64,000 nucleotides of DNA from Deltaproteobacteria bacterium (GTDB taxonomy: Bacteria; Desulfobacterota; Desulfobacteria; Desulfobacterales; Desulfosarcinaceae), in NCBI GenBank assembly GCA_020444075.1, contig JAHLLR010000002.1, positions 1-64,000 on the forward strand, given 5' to 3'. The position numbers and the translations under genes are program-made. Positions 55,497 through 63,726 of the stretch are shown here, one piece after another. Within the stretch, counting starts at the first letter, position 1. Each line of letters starts with the position of its first letter. A model generated the notes under the pieces. It searched no databases. It was not told the origin of the DNA and saw nothing but the letters and a program-made list of their open reading frames with translations.

Positions 55497-56417
55497 ATGG
55501 AGGAGATTCTCATTTCTGTGGTTCAGCGTACGCTGGTTGCCGGAACCCCCCTGCTGCTCGGGACCGTCGGCGAGATAATTTCTGAGCGCTCCGGAATCCT
55601 TAATCTTGGCGTGGAAGGCGTAATGGCCGTTGGTGCGGTAACCGCATTTATCGTCACCCATCATACGGGCAATCCCTGGCTCGGGCTCTGCGCGGCCATC
55701 ATTGCGGGAATGCTGATTTCCATGGTTCATGCGTTTGCATCGGTGAGTCTTCAATCCAACCAGGTGGTGTCCGGCCTGGCGCTGACCATGCTCGGATTGG
55801 GTGTGGCCGGGCTGTTGGGGAAACCCTATGTGGGTAAACCGCTGGCCATTAAAATCAACGCCATGCCAATCCCGATCCTGTCGGACATTCCGTGGGTGGG
55901 GCCGGTATTTTTCAACCAGAGCCCCTTTTTTTACATGGCCGTGCTCCTGGCCATTGGCACCTGGTTTCTTCTTGAGCATACACTGCTGGGCATTCGCATC
56001 CGTTCGACCGGCGAAAACCCCAAGGCCACGGAAACCCAAGGGGTCAATGTTTCCATGGTCCGATATCTATCCGTAATTACCGGTGGTGGTTTTTCTGCCA
56101 TGGCCGGCGCCCACCTATCCATTTCCTACAGCAAATCATGGATCGAGGGAATGACAGCCGGGCGCGGTTGGATCGTTATCGCCCTGACCATTTTTGCCCT
56201 GTGGAATCCAATGCGGGCCGTGGTAGGCGCTTTTCTTTTCGGTGGAATCTTTGTGCTTCAGTATATGCTCCAACCCTTGGGGATTTCTCCCAACTTTTTA
56301 GCCATGCTGCCCTATATGGCTACCTTGCTGGTGCTTCTGGTGGGGGGACTTCGGGACAGCCGCCGCCTGAACGCCCCGGCCATGCTGGCGGAACCCTACC
56401 GCCGGGGAGATCGGTAG
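55497..56417 (+). CDS. ABC transporter permease (nucleoside-type), second subunit
   Basis: This 306-residue membrane protein shows RTLVAGTPLLLGTVGEIISER, GILNLGVEGVMAVGAV and RIRSTGENPKATETQGVNV, the hallmark coupling loop of this permease family. It starts 3 bp after the first permease and ends the transporter operon. It is convergent with the sigma-54 regulator gene, 42 bp between stop codons. Confidence 0.93.
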   Translation: MEEILISVVQRTLVAGTPLLLGTVGEIISERSGILNLGVEGVMAVGAVTAFIVTHHTGNPWLGLCAAIIAGMLISMVHAFASVSLQSNQVVSGLALTMLGLGVAGLLGKPYVGKPLAIKINAMPIPILSDIPWVGPVFFNQSPFFYMAVLLAIGTWFLLEHTLLGIRIRSTGENPKATETQGVNVSMVRYLSVITGGGFSAMAGAHLSISYSKSWIEGMTAGRGWIVIALTIFALWNPMRAVVGAFLFGGIFVLQYMLQPLGISPNFLAMLPYMATLLVLLVGGLRDSRRLNAPAMLAEPYRRGDR

Positions 56418-56459
56418 CCCGAACTGTCTATGAATTCATGGTTTTAGAGCTACCGCCAC

Positions 56460-57833
56460 TCATTGTATTCCATAGCTGGCCAGCTTGCGCCGCAGGGTAT
56501 TAAGGCCGATACCCAGCTGTCTGGCTGTTTTCGACTTGTTTTCTCCTGTCTGCTCAAATGCGTGTAAAATGTGCGCCTTTTCCACTTCGGCAAGCGGTTT
56601 TATCGTCGCACCAACGACAGCAACGTCTTCATCCGCGCACGTTTTCAAGGATGCCGTGACATGCGATGGCAGATGGGTTTCACGAATCGGCTCTCCGCGA
56701 GCCAGATTGACCGCTGACTGGAGAATGGATTTCAATTCCCGGATGTTGCCGGGATAGGGATAACGCATTAACAGGTCCAGAGCGGGTTTTTCGATAAAGC
56801 CCTGTTTGTTCACATCGTAATATTTCGCCAGAAATTGACGGGTCAGCAGAAAAATGTCCTCCTGGCGTTCGCGAAGCGGCGGGAGATGGAGCCAGCCGCC
56901 TCGGATGCGGTAATAGAGGTCTTTACGAAAACGCTTCTGGGCCATCATCTGTTCGAGGTTTTCATTGGTGGCAGCGATAAAACGCAGGTCCACTTTCTGC
57001 CGGGTACTCGACCCCAGTTTGGAAAACTCCCCGTCCTGCAGCACCCGCAGCAGCTTCCCCTGGAGAGATAGCGGCAGGTCGCCGATTTCGTCAAGAAACA
57101 AGGTACCCTTATTCGTGTATTCCAGGTAGCCGACCCGTCCGTGTTCAGCACCGGTGAAAGCGCCTTTGGTATGGCCGAAAAATTCAGCCTCGAATAGAGA
57201 ACTGGTGAGCGAGGACATGTTGATGGGGCTGAAGGGGTGCTGGGAACGAGGACTGGCGCCGTGGATGGCGCGGGCCAGAAGCTCTTTGCCGGTACCGCTC
57301 TCGCCGGTGATCAGAACGGGAACCGGGCTGGAGGCATGAAGCTCCGCCTCTTTGAGGATTCGCAGGACTTTTTTGGACTGGGTGATAATGGGGCGGAAAG
57401 GCTCTTCGTTTTCGAGAGTGGGCAAATCATCGCGCTTCTCAAGATCCAGTAGATCCAGAAGCCGTTTTCGTTCCAGCGTTCGCTTGATGGAGAGAGAGAG
57501 GTCTTCGGTGGCCACCGGTTTGACCAGATAGTCATAAGCCCCCTTGTTCAGGCATTCCACGGCGATGCGTGCCTCGTTGATGGCCGTTACCATGATGCAC
57601 TCCGTGGACGGAGAATTGGCCTTTATTTTTTCCAGCAGGGCCATGCCGTCCATCTCCGGCATGGTCATATCGATGAGGGCCAGGTCGAAAGAGAGTCCTT
57701 TTTCAATTTCTTCAGCCAGTTTGACGGAATTATCTTCCAAACGGACCCGTTTAAAGCCGATTTCGGTCAGCTTTCTCCCCAGAACCTCCAGGTAATCCCG
57801 GTCATCATCTACGACAACGACATGACTGTTCAT
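56460..57833 (-). CDS. Sigma-54-dependent response regulator (NtrC family)
   Basis: The protein of 457 residues has a receiver domain (Asp in DLALIDMTMPEMDG), an AAA+ activator domain with GESGTGKELLARAIH (Walker A), GHTKGAFTGAE (the GAFTGA loop contacting sigma-54) and FLDEIGDLP (Walker B), and a Fis-type helix-turn-helix (NKSKTARQLGIGLNTLRRKL). No partner kinase gene is adjacent. It is divergent from metF-hdrL-mvhD, whose promoter is sigma-54-type, so it is the prime candidate activator of that operon. Confidence 0.94.
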   Translation of the reverse strand: MNSHVVVVDDDRDYLEVLGRKLTEIGFKRVRLEDNSVKLAEEIEKGLSFDLALIDMTMPEMDGMALLEKIKANSPSTECIMVTAINEARIAVECLNKGAYDYLVKPVATEDLSLSIKRTLERKRLLDLLDLEKRDDLPTLENEEPFRPIITQSKKVLRILKEAELHASSPVPVLITGESGTGKELLARAIHGASPRSQHPFSPINMSSLTSSLFEAEFFGHTKGAFTGAEHGRVGYLEYTNKGTLFLDEIGDLPLSLQGKLLRVLQDGEFSKLGSSTRQKVDLRFIAATNENLEQMMAQKRFRKDLYYRIRGGWLHLPPLRERQEDIFLLTRQFLAKYYDVNKQGFIEKPALDLLMRYPYPGNIRELKSILQSAVNLARGEPIRETHLPSHVTASLKTCADEDVAVVGATIKPLAEVEKAHILHAFEQTGENKSKTARQLGIGLNTLRRKLASYGIQ

Positions 57834-57855
57834 CGATTCCCATCACCCTTCATGC

Positions 57856-57886
57856 TGTGCCAATATGGACTGTGCCAAATTGGCAT
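57856..57886. promoter_or_regulatory. Two tandem candidate activator sites
   Basis: TGTGCCAATATGGACT (57856-57871) and TGTGCCAAATTGGCAT (57871-57886) lie side by side, sharing one base, 15 bp centre to centre. The second contains the palindrome TGCCAA-A-TTGGCA. They are about 170-200 bp upstream of the sigma-54 promoter, a usual distance for enhancer sites. Confidence 0.6.
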
Positions 57887-57930
57887 GATCGTGGTAACGA
57901 CTTATATTTTCATTATTTTACGACAATAAT

Positions 57931-57946
57931 AGTCCATTATGGCATA
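57931..57946. promoter_or_regulatory. Third candidate activator site (inverted)
   Basis: AGTCCATTATGGCATA is the reverse complement of TATGCCATAATGGACT and so matches the two sites at 57856-57886. It lies about 110 bp upstream of the sigma-54 promoter. Confidence 0.55.
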
Positions 57947-58055
57947 GTTGTCTACCTTTATTTTAAACCCTTTTTGGTTCGGGCCGTACCCCAAAAATAT
58001 TAATAACATACTAATTTTATACATATATTTATTTTTAGGAAGTAGATACGACTTG

Positions 58056-58072
58056 CTGGCACAGGCTTTGCT
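58056..58072 (+). promoter_or_regulatory. Sigma-54 promoter of metF-hdrL-mvhD
   Basis: CTGGCACAGGCTTTGCT matches the consensus YTGGCACGRNNNTTGCW at all fixed positions but one, with GG and GC correctly spaced. Transcription would start near 58082, about 150 nt before the metF ATG. Confidence 0.85.
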
Positions 58073-58234
58073 CTCCCAGAATGGTAGGAAAAGGATACAA
58101 GTCGGCCAGCATTTTTAAGGCCTGCTCTTTCCGGAAGGTCTCCACCTTCCGCCTTCACCAGATACCGATATGCCGCGCTCTTTTTATTAACTGTTACCGC
58201 GTGTTTTCCGCAGCAACCATAAGGGGATTGGCTT

Positions 58235-59101
58235 ATGCATTTAAAAAACAAATTCGATGTCGGCAAGTTCACCATTCTTGCGGAGATGCAGCCGCCCAAA
58301 GGGGTGAATGTTTCAACGATGGTCAACAGCGCAGTTCGTGTAAAGAACATGGTGGATGCCTTCCTCGTGCCGGAAATGGGCAACGCCGTCATGCGGATGA
58401 GTTCCTTGGGAGGGGCCATGATTCTTCAGAGCCATGGGATGGAAACCATCATGCAGGTAAACTGCCGGGACCGCAACCGGATCGCCCTGCAAGCGGACCT
58501 GCTGGCAGCCTATGGGTGCGGCATTCTCAATATCATGGGGGTCTCAGGAGAAGACCCCGGCCTGGGCGATCATCACCAGACTAAAGCGGTCAACGATATC
58601 GACCTGATGACCTTGTTTAAAGCCGTTTCTGCACTGCAGACCGGAAAGGACCTGGCCGGCAATGAACTGTCCGGTTCACCCTCGTTTCTGGTAGGGGCCA
58701 ACGTCAATGCCCGGGCCACCGGAGACGCGCTTGAAAAAGAGTTGTCCAGAATGGCTGAAAAAACAGAGGCCGGCGTGGATTTTTTCATTGCCCCGCCGGT
58801 TTTCGATATCGGGGCCATTGCCCCGTTTCTGGAAAAGGTCGATCTGAAAAAAACACGGATTATTCCTACCGTGATGCTGTTGAAATCCGTGGGAATGGCC
58901 CGGTACCTGGATCGGCACCTGAACGTAACTATTTCTCAGGACTTAATTAAGCGGCTCATGCGGGCCCCGGACAAAGCCGTGGAGAGCCTTTCCATCGCCA
59001 CGAAAATTATATCTGCTGTGAAAGAGGCGGGTTTTTCAGGCGTAATGATTTCCGCCATGGGCTGGGAAGACAAGCTGCAGAAATTGCTGGATATGGTCTG
59101 A
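58235..59101 (+). CDS. metF: MetF-type methylenetetrahydrofolate reductase
   Basis: This is a 288-residue TIM-barrel protein with MetF motifs: ILAEMQPPKGVN (family E..PP.G), MQVNCRDRNRIALQADLLAAYGCGI, ILNIMGVSGEDP and ARATGDALEKELSRMAEKTEAGVDFFI. It reduces methylene-H4F to methyl-H4F or the reverse in the Wood-Ljungdahl pathway. AAGGGG precedes the ATG. Followed 58 bp later by hdrL and then mvhD, it is probably part of an Hdr/Mvh-linked MTHFR system rather than a simple NADH enzyme. Confidence 0.9.
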   Translation: MHLKNKFDVGKFTILAEMQPPKGVNVSTMVNSAVRVKNMVDAFLVPEMGNAVMRMSSLGGAMILQSHGMETIMQVNCRDRNRIALQADLLAAYGCGILNIMGVSGEDPGLGDHHQTKAVNDIDLMTLFKAVSALQTGKDLAGNELSGSPSFLVGANVNARATGDALEKELSRMAEKTEAGVDFFIAPPVFDIGAIAPFLEKVDLKKTRIIPTVMLLKSVGMARYLDRHLNVTISQDLIKRLMRAPDKAVESLSIATKIISAVKEAGFSGVMISAMGWEDKLQKLLDMV

Positions 59102-59159
59102 TGGACGGCTGGAATACGGATAATCCCTCTATCACCAACCCTTTCATGAGGAACATGTA

Positions 59160-62100
59160 ATGGCAGAAAAAGAAAAAACCCAAAGTAAAGATGTCGTCGG
59201 ATCCGTACTCGTGGTCGGCGGCGGCATTGCAGGGATACAGGCATCCCTGGATCTGGCGGATTCGGGTTATTACGTCCACATGACCGAGACGAAGTCGGCT
59301 ATCGGCGGCGTTATGGCCCAGCTGGACAAAACTTTTCCCACCAACGACTGCTCCATGTGCGTCATTTCACCCAAACTGGTTGAGTGTGGGCGGCATCTGA
59401 ACATCGACCTGATGACCTTGACGGAAATCGAAGAAGTCACCGGGGAGGTGGGAAATTTTACGGTCAAACTTCGCCAGAACGCGCGCTACATTGAAATGGA
59501 CAAGTGTACGGCCTGTGGCGAGTGTGCCAAAGCCTGTCCCATCGAAACGCCCAACCTGTTTGACGAGGGCCTGCGGGATCGTAAAGCCGCCTTCAAACTC
59601 TACCCCCAGGGCATGCCCAGCGCATACGCTATCGATAAGCGCGGAACGGCTCCCTGTAAGGCTACTTGCCCAGCCCACGTGAGCATTCAGGGCTACATCG
59701 CCCTGATCAATGACGGCCGCTATAAAGAAGCCCTGAAGCTTTTCAAACAGGACCACCCTTTCCCGGGGATCTGCGGCCGGGTCTGCCACCACCCCTGTGA
59801 AAGTCAATGCTCCCGCAACGATGTGGATCAACCGCTGGCCATCCGTGAGCTTCACCGCTTTCTGGCCGACTATGAACGTCAGAGCGGAGAGACATACGTT
59901 CCGGAAATTACAGCGGAGCAACGAGGGGAGAAAGTGGCCATCATCGGCTCCGGTCCCGCGGGTGTCACGGCGGCCTATTATCTGCTCCAGCACGGATATC
60001 AGGTGACCCTCTTCGAAAAGATGCCGGAACCCGGCGGCATGATGCGCTATGGGATTCCTGAATATCGGCTTCCCCGGGACCTCCTGGCCGGAGAAATCGA
60101 CGTGATCCGGCAAATGGGAGCTGAAATCAAATGCGGGGTGACCTTCGGTAAGGATATCACCCTGGAAAGCCTCAAAGCCGACGGTTACCATGCCTGCTTC
60201 ATGGCCATCGGACTGCATGGCGGCCGCCGACTTGGCGTGGAAAACGAAGATGCCGAAGGCGTGCTCCAGGGCGTTGAATTTCTGCGGAATGCCTCTTTGG
60301 GTAAGGATATCCAACTCGGTGAGGACGTTGTTGTGGTGGGCGGCGGCAACGTGGCGATCGACGTGGCCCTCACTGCCAAGCGCAAAGGGGCAAAAAATGT
60401 AACACTGATATGTCTGGAAAAGCGGGAGGAGATGCCGGCCTGGGAACACGAGATTCAAGAAGCCCTGGAAGGTGACATCAAGATTGTCAACAGCTTCGGC
60501 CCAAAGTCCTTTTACATCGACAAAAACAAGCGGGTGTCGGGAATCGAATTCAAGACCTGTACGGCGGTTTTCGATGAAAATGGTCGGTTCAACCCCGCCT
60601 ACGATGAAGCGGAATGCCAGCCCTTTTTCGGCGATACCATCATTATCGCCATCGGCCAGAGCACCAATCTGGTCGGCATCAAAGAGCAGGGCATCGCTAT
60701 TTCCCGGCCCGGCGGCCTGGAGGCCGACCCGGTGACCCTGCAGACGCCGATCGACTGGGTTTTTGCCGGCGGCGATGCATTCTACGGACCCAAATCGGTG
60801 GTGGACGCCGTTGCCTGCGGCAAAGAGGCGGCCGAGAGCATCCACCGCTTCATCAACGGTATGGATCTCACCGAAGGTCGACAGAAAGAATGGGATTTTG
60901 TCAAACCCGATGATTTGAGTAAGGAGCCGAACAAAAAGCGGACAACGGTCAGGTGTCTCGATCCTGAAGCCCGGGAATGCAACTTCCTGGAAGTCTCCTT
61001 CGGTTATAACGAAGAAGAGGCCAAGACCGAGGCCGAGCGGTGCCTCAAGTGCGGACTCTGCTCAGAGTGCTACCAGTGTGTCGATGCCTGCCTGGCCAAG
61101 GCGGTCAATCACGACATGGTGGCCGAGTACAAGACCATCAACGTGGGAGCCATCATCCTGGCCCCCGGATTCACCCCTTTCGATCCCACACAGCACAAGA
61201 CCTACCAGTATGCCAGCCATCCCAATGTGGTGACCAGCTTGGAGTTCGAGCGGATTCTTTCCGCTTCAGGCCCTTACGCCGGCCACCTGATGCGGCCGTC
61301 GGACCACAAGGAACCGGAAAAGATCGCCTGGTTTCAGTGCGTGGGCTCGCGGGATATCAACTGCAGTGACCACAGCTACTGCTCCTCGGTGTGCTGCATG
61401 TACACCAACAAACAAACGATCATCGCCAAGGAGCACAGTGACAAGCCGCTGGACACCGCCGTTTTCTTCATGGACATGCGTACCCACGGCAAGGAATTTG
61501 AAAAATACTACATGCGCGCCCGGGATGAAAAGGGGGTGCGCTTCATCCGCTCCAAGGTGCATACCATCGATCCGGTGGAAGGCGACAACCTGCGGCTGCG
61601 CTATATCACCGAGGAAGGGGAACTCATTGAGGAAACCTTCGATATGGTGGTCCTGGCCGTTGGCCTGGCTCCCAACAAGGAATCGGTGGACCTGGCCAAA
61701 AAGGTGGGCATCGATCTCAACGAACACCTGCATGCCGCCACCCGGACCCTCGAACCGGTGAGTTCGAGCCGGCCGGGTGTGTTTGTTTGCGGTGCCTTCC
61801 AGGAGCCCAAGGATATTCCCCAGTCGGTCATGGAGGCCTCCGCCGCCGCATCAACGGCCACCCGGCCTCTGGCGAAAGCAAGAGGCACGCTGATCAAAAC
61901 CAAAGAGCTGCCGCCGGAGATCGATGTATCCGGGCAGGAACCCCGGGTGGGGGTTTTCGTGTGCAATTGCGGCATCAACATCGGCGGTGTAGCCGACGTG
62001 CCCGCGGTGAGAGACTATGCCGCTACCCTGCCCCATGTGGTCCATGTGGAGGACAACCTGTTCACCTGCAGCCAGGATACCCAGGACAAGATGAAAGAGG

Positions 62101-63632
62101 TGATCAAGGAACATGGCATCAACCGCGTGGTGGTGGCCTCCTGTTCCCCGCGAACCCACGAACCGCTGTTCCAGGAGACTATCCGGGATGCCGGTTTGAA
62201 CAAATACCTGTTTGAAATGGCCAACATCCGCGACCAGAACACCTGGGTTCACATGAACAACCCGGAACGGGCCACGGCAAAGGCCAAGGACCTGGTTCGC
62301 ATGGCTGTCGCCAAGGCCGCCTACATCGAACCGTTGCACCAGGTTCGGCTGGAGGTGACCCAGAAGGTGCTGGTGGTGGGCGGTGGTGTGGCCGGCATGG
62401 AGGCGGCGCTGGGCGTTGGCGACCAGGGACTCCCGGTCTATCTGGTGGAGCGGAGCGATGTGCTGGGCGGCGTCGCCCACAGACTGCGGTCCACCTGGCA
62501 GGGGGAACCGGTGAAACCCTATCTGGAAGCGCTGATCGACCGGGTGCGCAACCATGAACACATCCGGGTTTTCATGAAAACGGAACCAGTGGAAACCACC
62601 GGTATTATGGGCAACTTCACCACCACCCTCATGACTTCCGGTGAATCCCTGACCGAGACGGTGGTGGAACACGGTGCCACCATCATCGCCACCGGCGGCA
62701 AGGAATACATCCCCAGCGAGTACCTGTATGGTCAGAACTCCAATGTCATGACCCATTTCGACCTGGATGCCGCCATGGATGCAGACGATCCACGGCTTTC
62801 TGATGCCCGGAGCGTGGCATTTATCCAGTGCGTCGGGTCTCGGACTACGGAAAGGCCATACTGCAGCCGGCTGTGCTGTACCCACACGGTCAAGAGCGCC
62901 CTGAGTCTCAAGGAACGCAACCCGGAGATGGACATCTATGTGCTCTACCGGGATGTCCGCACTTACGGATTCCGCGAAGAGCTGTATAAAAAGGCCAGGG
63001 AAAAGGGCATCATCTTCATGCGCTACAACCTGGAAGACAACCTGCCCGATGTGAAGGAAGCCGACGGTCAGCTGAGTGTAACGGTAAGGGACCATGTGCT
63101 TCAGATGCCCGTGGAATTGAATCCGGATTTGCTCGTGCTGGCAACAGCCGTGCTGCCCAATGAAAACAAGGACCTGTTTGAGCTCTTCAAAGTGCCGATC
63201 AATGCCGACGGTTTCCTGGTGGAGGCTCATGCCAAGTTGCGTCCCGTTGATTTCGGCTCCGAGGGTATCTTCATGGCCGGATTGGCCCACTACCCCAAGG
63301 CGTTGGACGAAAGCATCGCCCAGGCGCGGGCTTCGGTGTCAAGGGTCATGACCATCCTGTCCCGCGATTCGATCATGGTGGGCGGTGTGGTGGCCGAAGT
63401 GGATCCGGACAAGTGCGCCGTCTGTGTTACCTGCGTGCGAACCTGCCCGTACCACATCCCCTATATCGGTGAGGAGGGTCATGCGGTGATCGAACCGGCC
63501 GAGTGCCATGGCTGCGGTTGTTGTGTGGCCGAATGCCCCGGCAAGGCTATCCAGCTCAAGCATTTTACCGACGAGCAGATCGTGGCCAAGACGGCGGCCC
63601 TTTTTGAAAAGAAAAAAGGGGCAGCGGCTTAA
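59160..63632 (+). CDS. hdrL: HdrL: HdrA-like flavoprotein with inserted GltD-type NAD(P)H domain and second HdrA module
   Basis: This is a 1490-residue redox protein. Residues about 1-160 begin an HdrA FAD domain (VLVVGGGIAGIQASLDLADSG; 4Fe-4S motif CTACGECAKAC). An inserted GltD/NfnB-like domain (about 165-600) has CGRVCHHPCESQC, IIGSGPAGVTAAYY and VVVGGGNVAIDVAL. HdrA resumes (CLKCGLCSECYQCVDAC, about 628), with a CVGS...YCSSVCC cluster. A second complete HdrA module (about 925-1490) has VGVFVCNCGINIGG, VVGGGVAGMEAAL, CVGS...YCSRLCC and two C-terminal ferredoxin clusters. It probably confurcates or bifurcates electrons among NAD(P)H, ferredoxin and partners via MvhD; mechanism inferred. Confidence 0.92.
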   Translation: MAEKEKTQSKDVVGSVLVVGGGIAGIQASLDLADSGYYVHMTETKSAIGGVMAQLDKTFPTNDCSMCVISPKLVECGRHLNIDLMTLTEIEEVTGEVGNFTVKLRQNARYIEMDKCTACGECAKACPIETPNLFDEGLRDRKAAFKLYPQGMPSAYAIDKRGTAPCKATCPAHVSIQGYIALINDGRYKEALKLFKQDHPFPGICGRVCHHPCESQCSRNDVDQPLAIRELHRFLADYERQSGETYVPEITAEQRGEKVAIIGSGPAGVTAAYYLLQHGYQVTLFEKMPEPGGMMRYGIPEYRLPRDLLAGEIDVIRQMGAEIKCGVTFGKDITLESLKADGYHACFMAIGLHGGRRLGVENEDAEGVLQGVEFLRNASLGKDIQLGEDVVVVGGGNVAIDVALTAKRKGAKNVTLICLEKREEMPAWEHEIQEALEGDIKIVNSFGPKSFYIDKNKRVSGIEFKTCTAVFDENGRFNPAYDEAECQPFFGDTIIIAIGQSTNLVGIKEQGIAISRPGGLEADPVTLQTPIDWVFAGGDAFYGPKSVVDAVACGKEAAESIHRFINGMDLTEGRQKEWDFVKPDDLSKEPNKKRTTVRCLDPEARECNFLEVSFGYNEEEAKTEAERCLKCGLCSECYQCVDACLAKAVNHDMVAEYKTINVGAIILAPGFTPFDPTQHKTYQYASHPNVVTSLEFERILSASGPYAGHLMRPSDHKEPEKIAWFQCVGSRDINCSDHSYCSSVCCMYTNKQTIIAKEHSDKPLDTAVFFMDMRTHGKEFEKYYMRARDEKGVRFIRSKVHTIDPVEGDNLRLRYITEEGELIEETFDMVVLAVGLAPNKESVDLAKKVGIDLNEHLHAATRTLEPVSSSRPGVFVCGAFQEPKDIPQSVMEASAAASTATRPLAKARGTLIKTKELPPEIDVSGQEPRVGVFVCNCGINIGGVADVPAVRDYAATLPHVVHVEDNLFTCSQDTQDKMKEVIKEHGINRVVVASCSPRTHEPLFQETIRDAGLNKYLFEMANIRDQNTWVHMNNPERATAKAKDLVRMAVAKAAYIEPLHQVRLEVTQKVLVVGGGVAGMEAALGVGDQGLPVYLVERSDVLGGVAHRLRSTWQGEPVKPYLEALIDRVRNHEHIRVFMKTEPVETTGIMGNFTTTLMTSGESLTETVVEHGATIIATGGKEYIPSEYLYGQNSNVMTHFDLDAAMDADDPRLSDARSVAFIQCVGSRTTERPYCSRLCCTHTVKSALSLKERNPEMDIYVLYRDVRTYGFREELYKKAREKGIIFMRYNLEDNLPDVKEADGQLSVTVRDHVLQMPVELNPDLLVLATAVLPNENKDLFELFKVPINADGFLVEAHAKLRPVDFGSEGIFMAGLAHYPKALDESIAQARASVSRVMTILSRDSIMVGGVVAEVDPDKCAVCVTCVRTCPYHIPYIGEEGHAVIEPAECHGCGCCVAECPGKAIQLKHFTDEQIVAKTAALFEKKKGAAA

Positions 63633-63726
63633 TCAAACAGGGAATCTGGGCGCCAGAACAACCGGCAGCCTGAGAACTCCGGGCGCCCGACTCATTTTAT
63701 TACCTTAACATCATCGGAGAAAGACC

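Larger units (their letters stand above)
57834..58234. other. Divergent regulatory region, sigma-54 regulator/metF
   Basis: 401 bp without a gene. It holds three related 16-bp palindromes (57856-57886 and 57931-57946), the sigma-54 promoter (58056-58072) and a leader of about 150 nt containing a perfect 7-bp hairpin GGAAGGT/ACCTTCC (58133-58150) with no following T-tract. Confidence 0.7.

Noticed and set aside
61851-63290. A 479-codon open frame antisense to hdrL, and a 492-codon one at 59367-60845
   Set aside because: They mirror the GC-rich third-position bias of hdrL on the other strand, have no ribosome-binding site or family resemblance, and hdrL itself is unambiguous.
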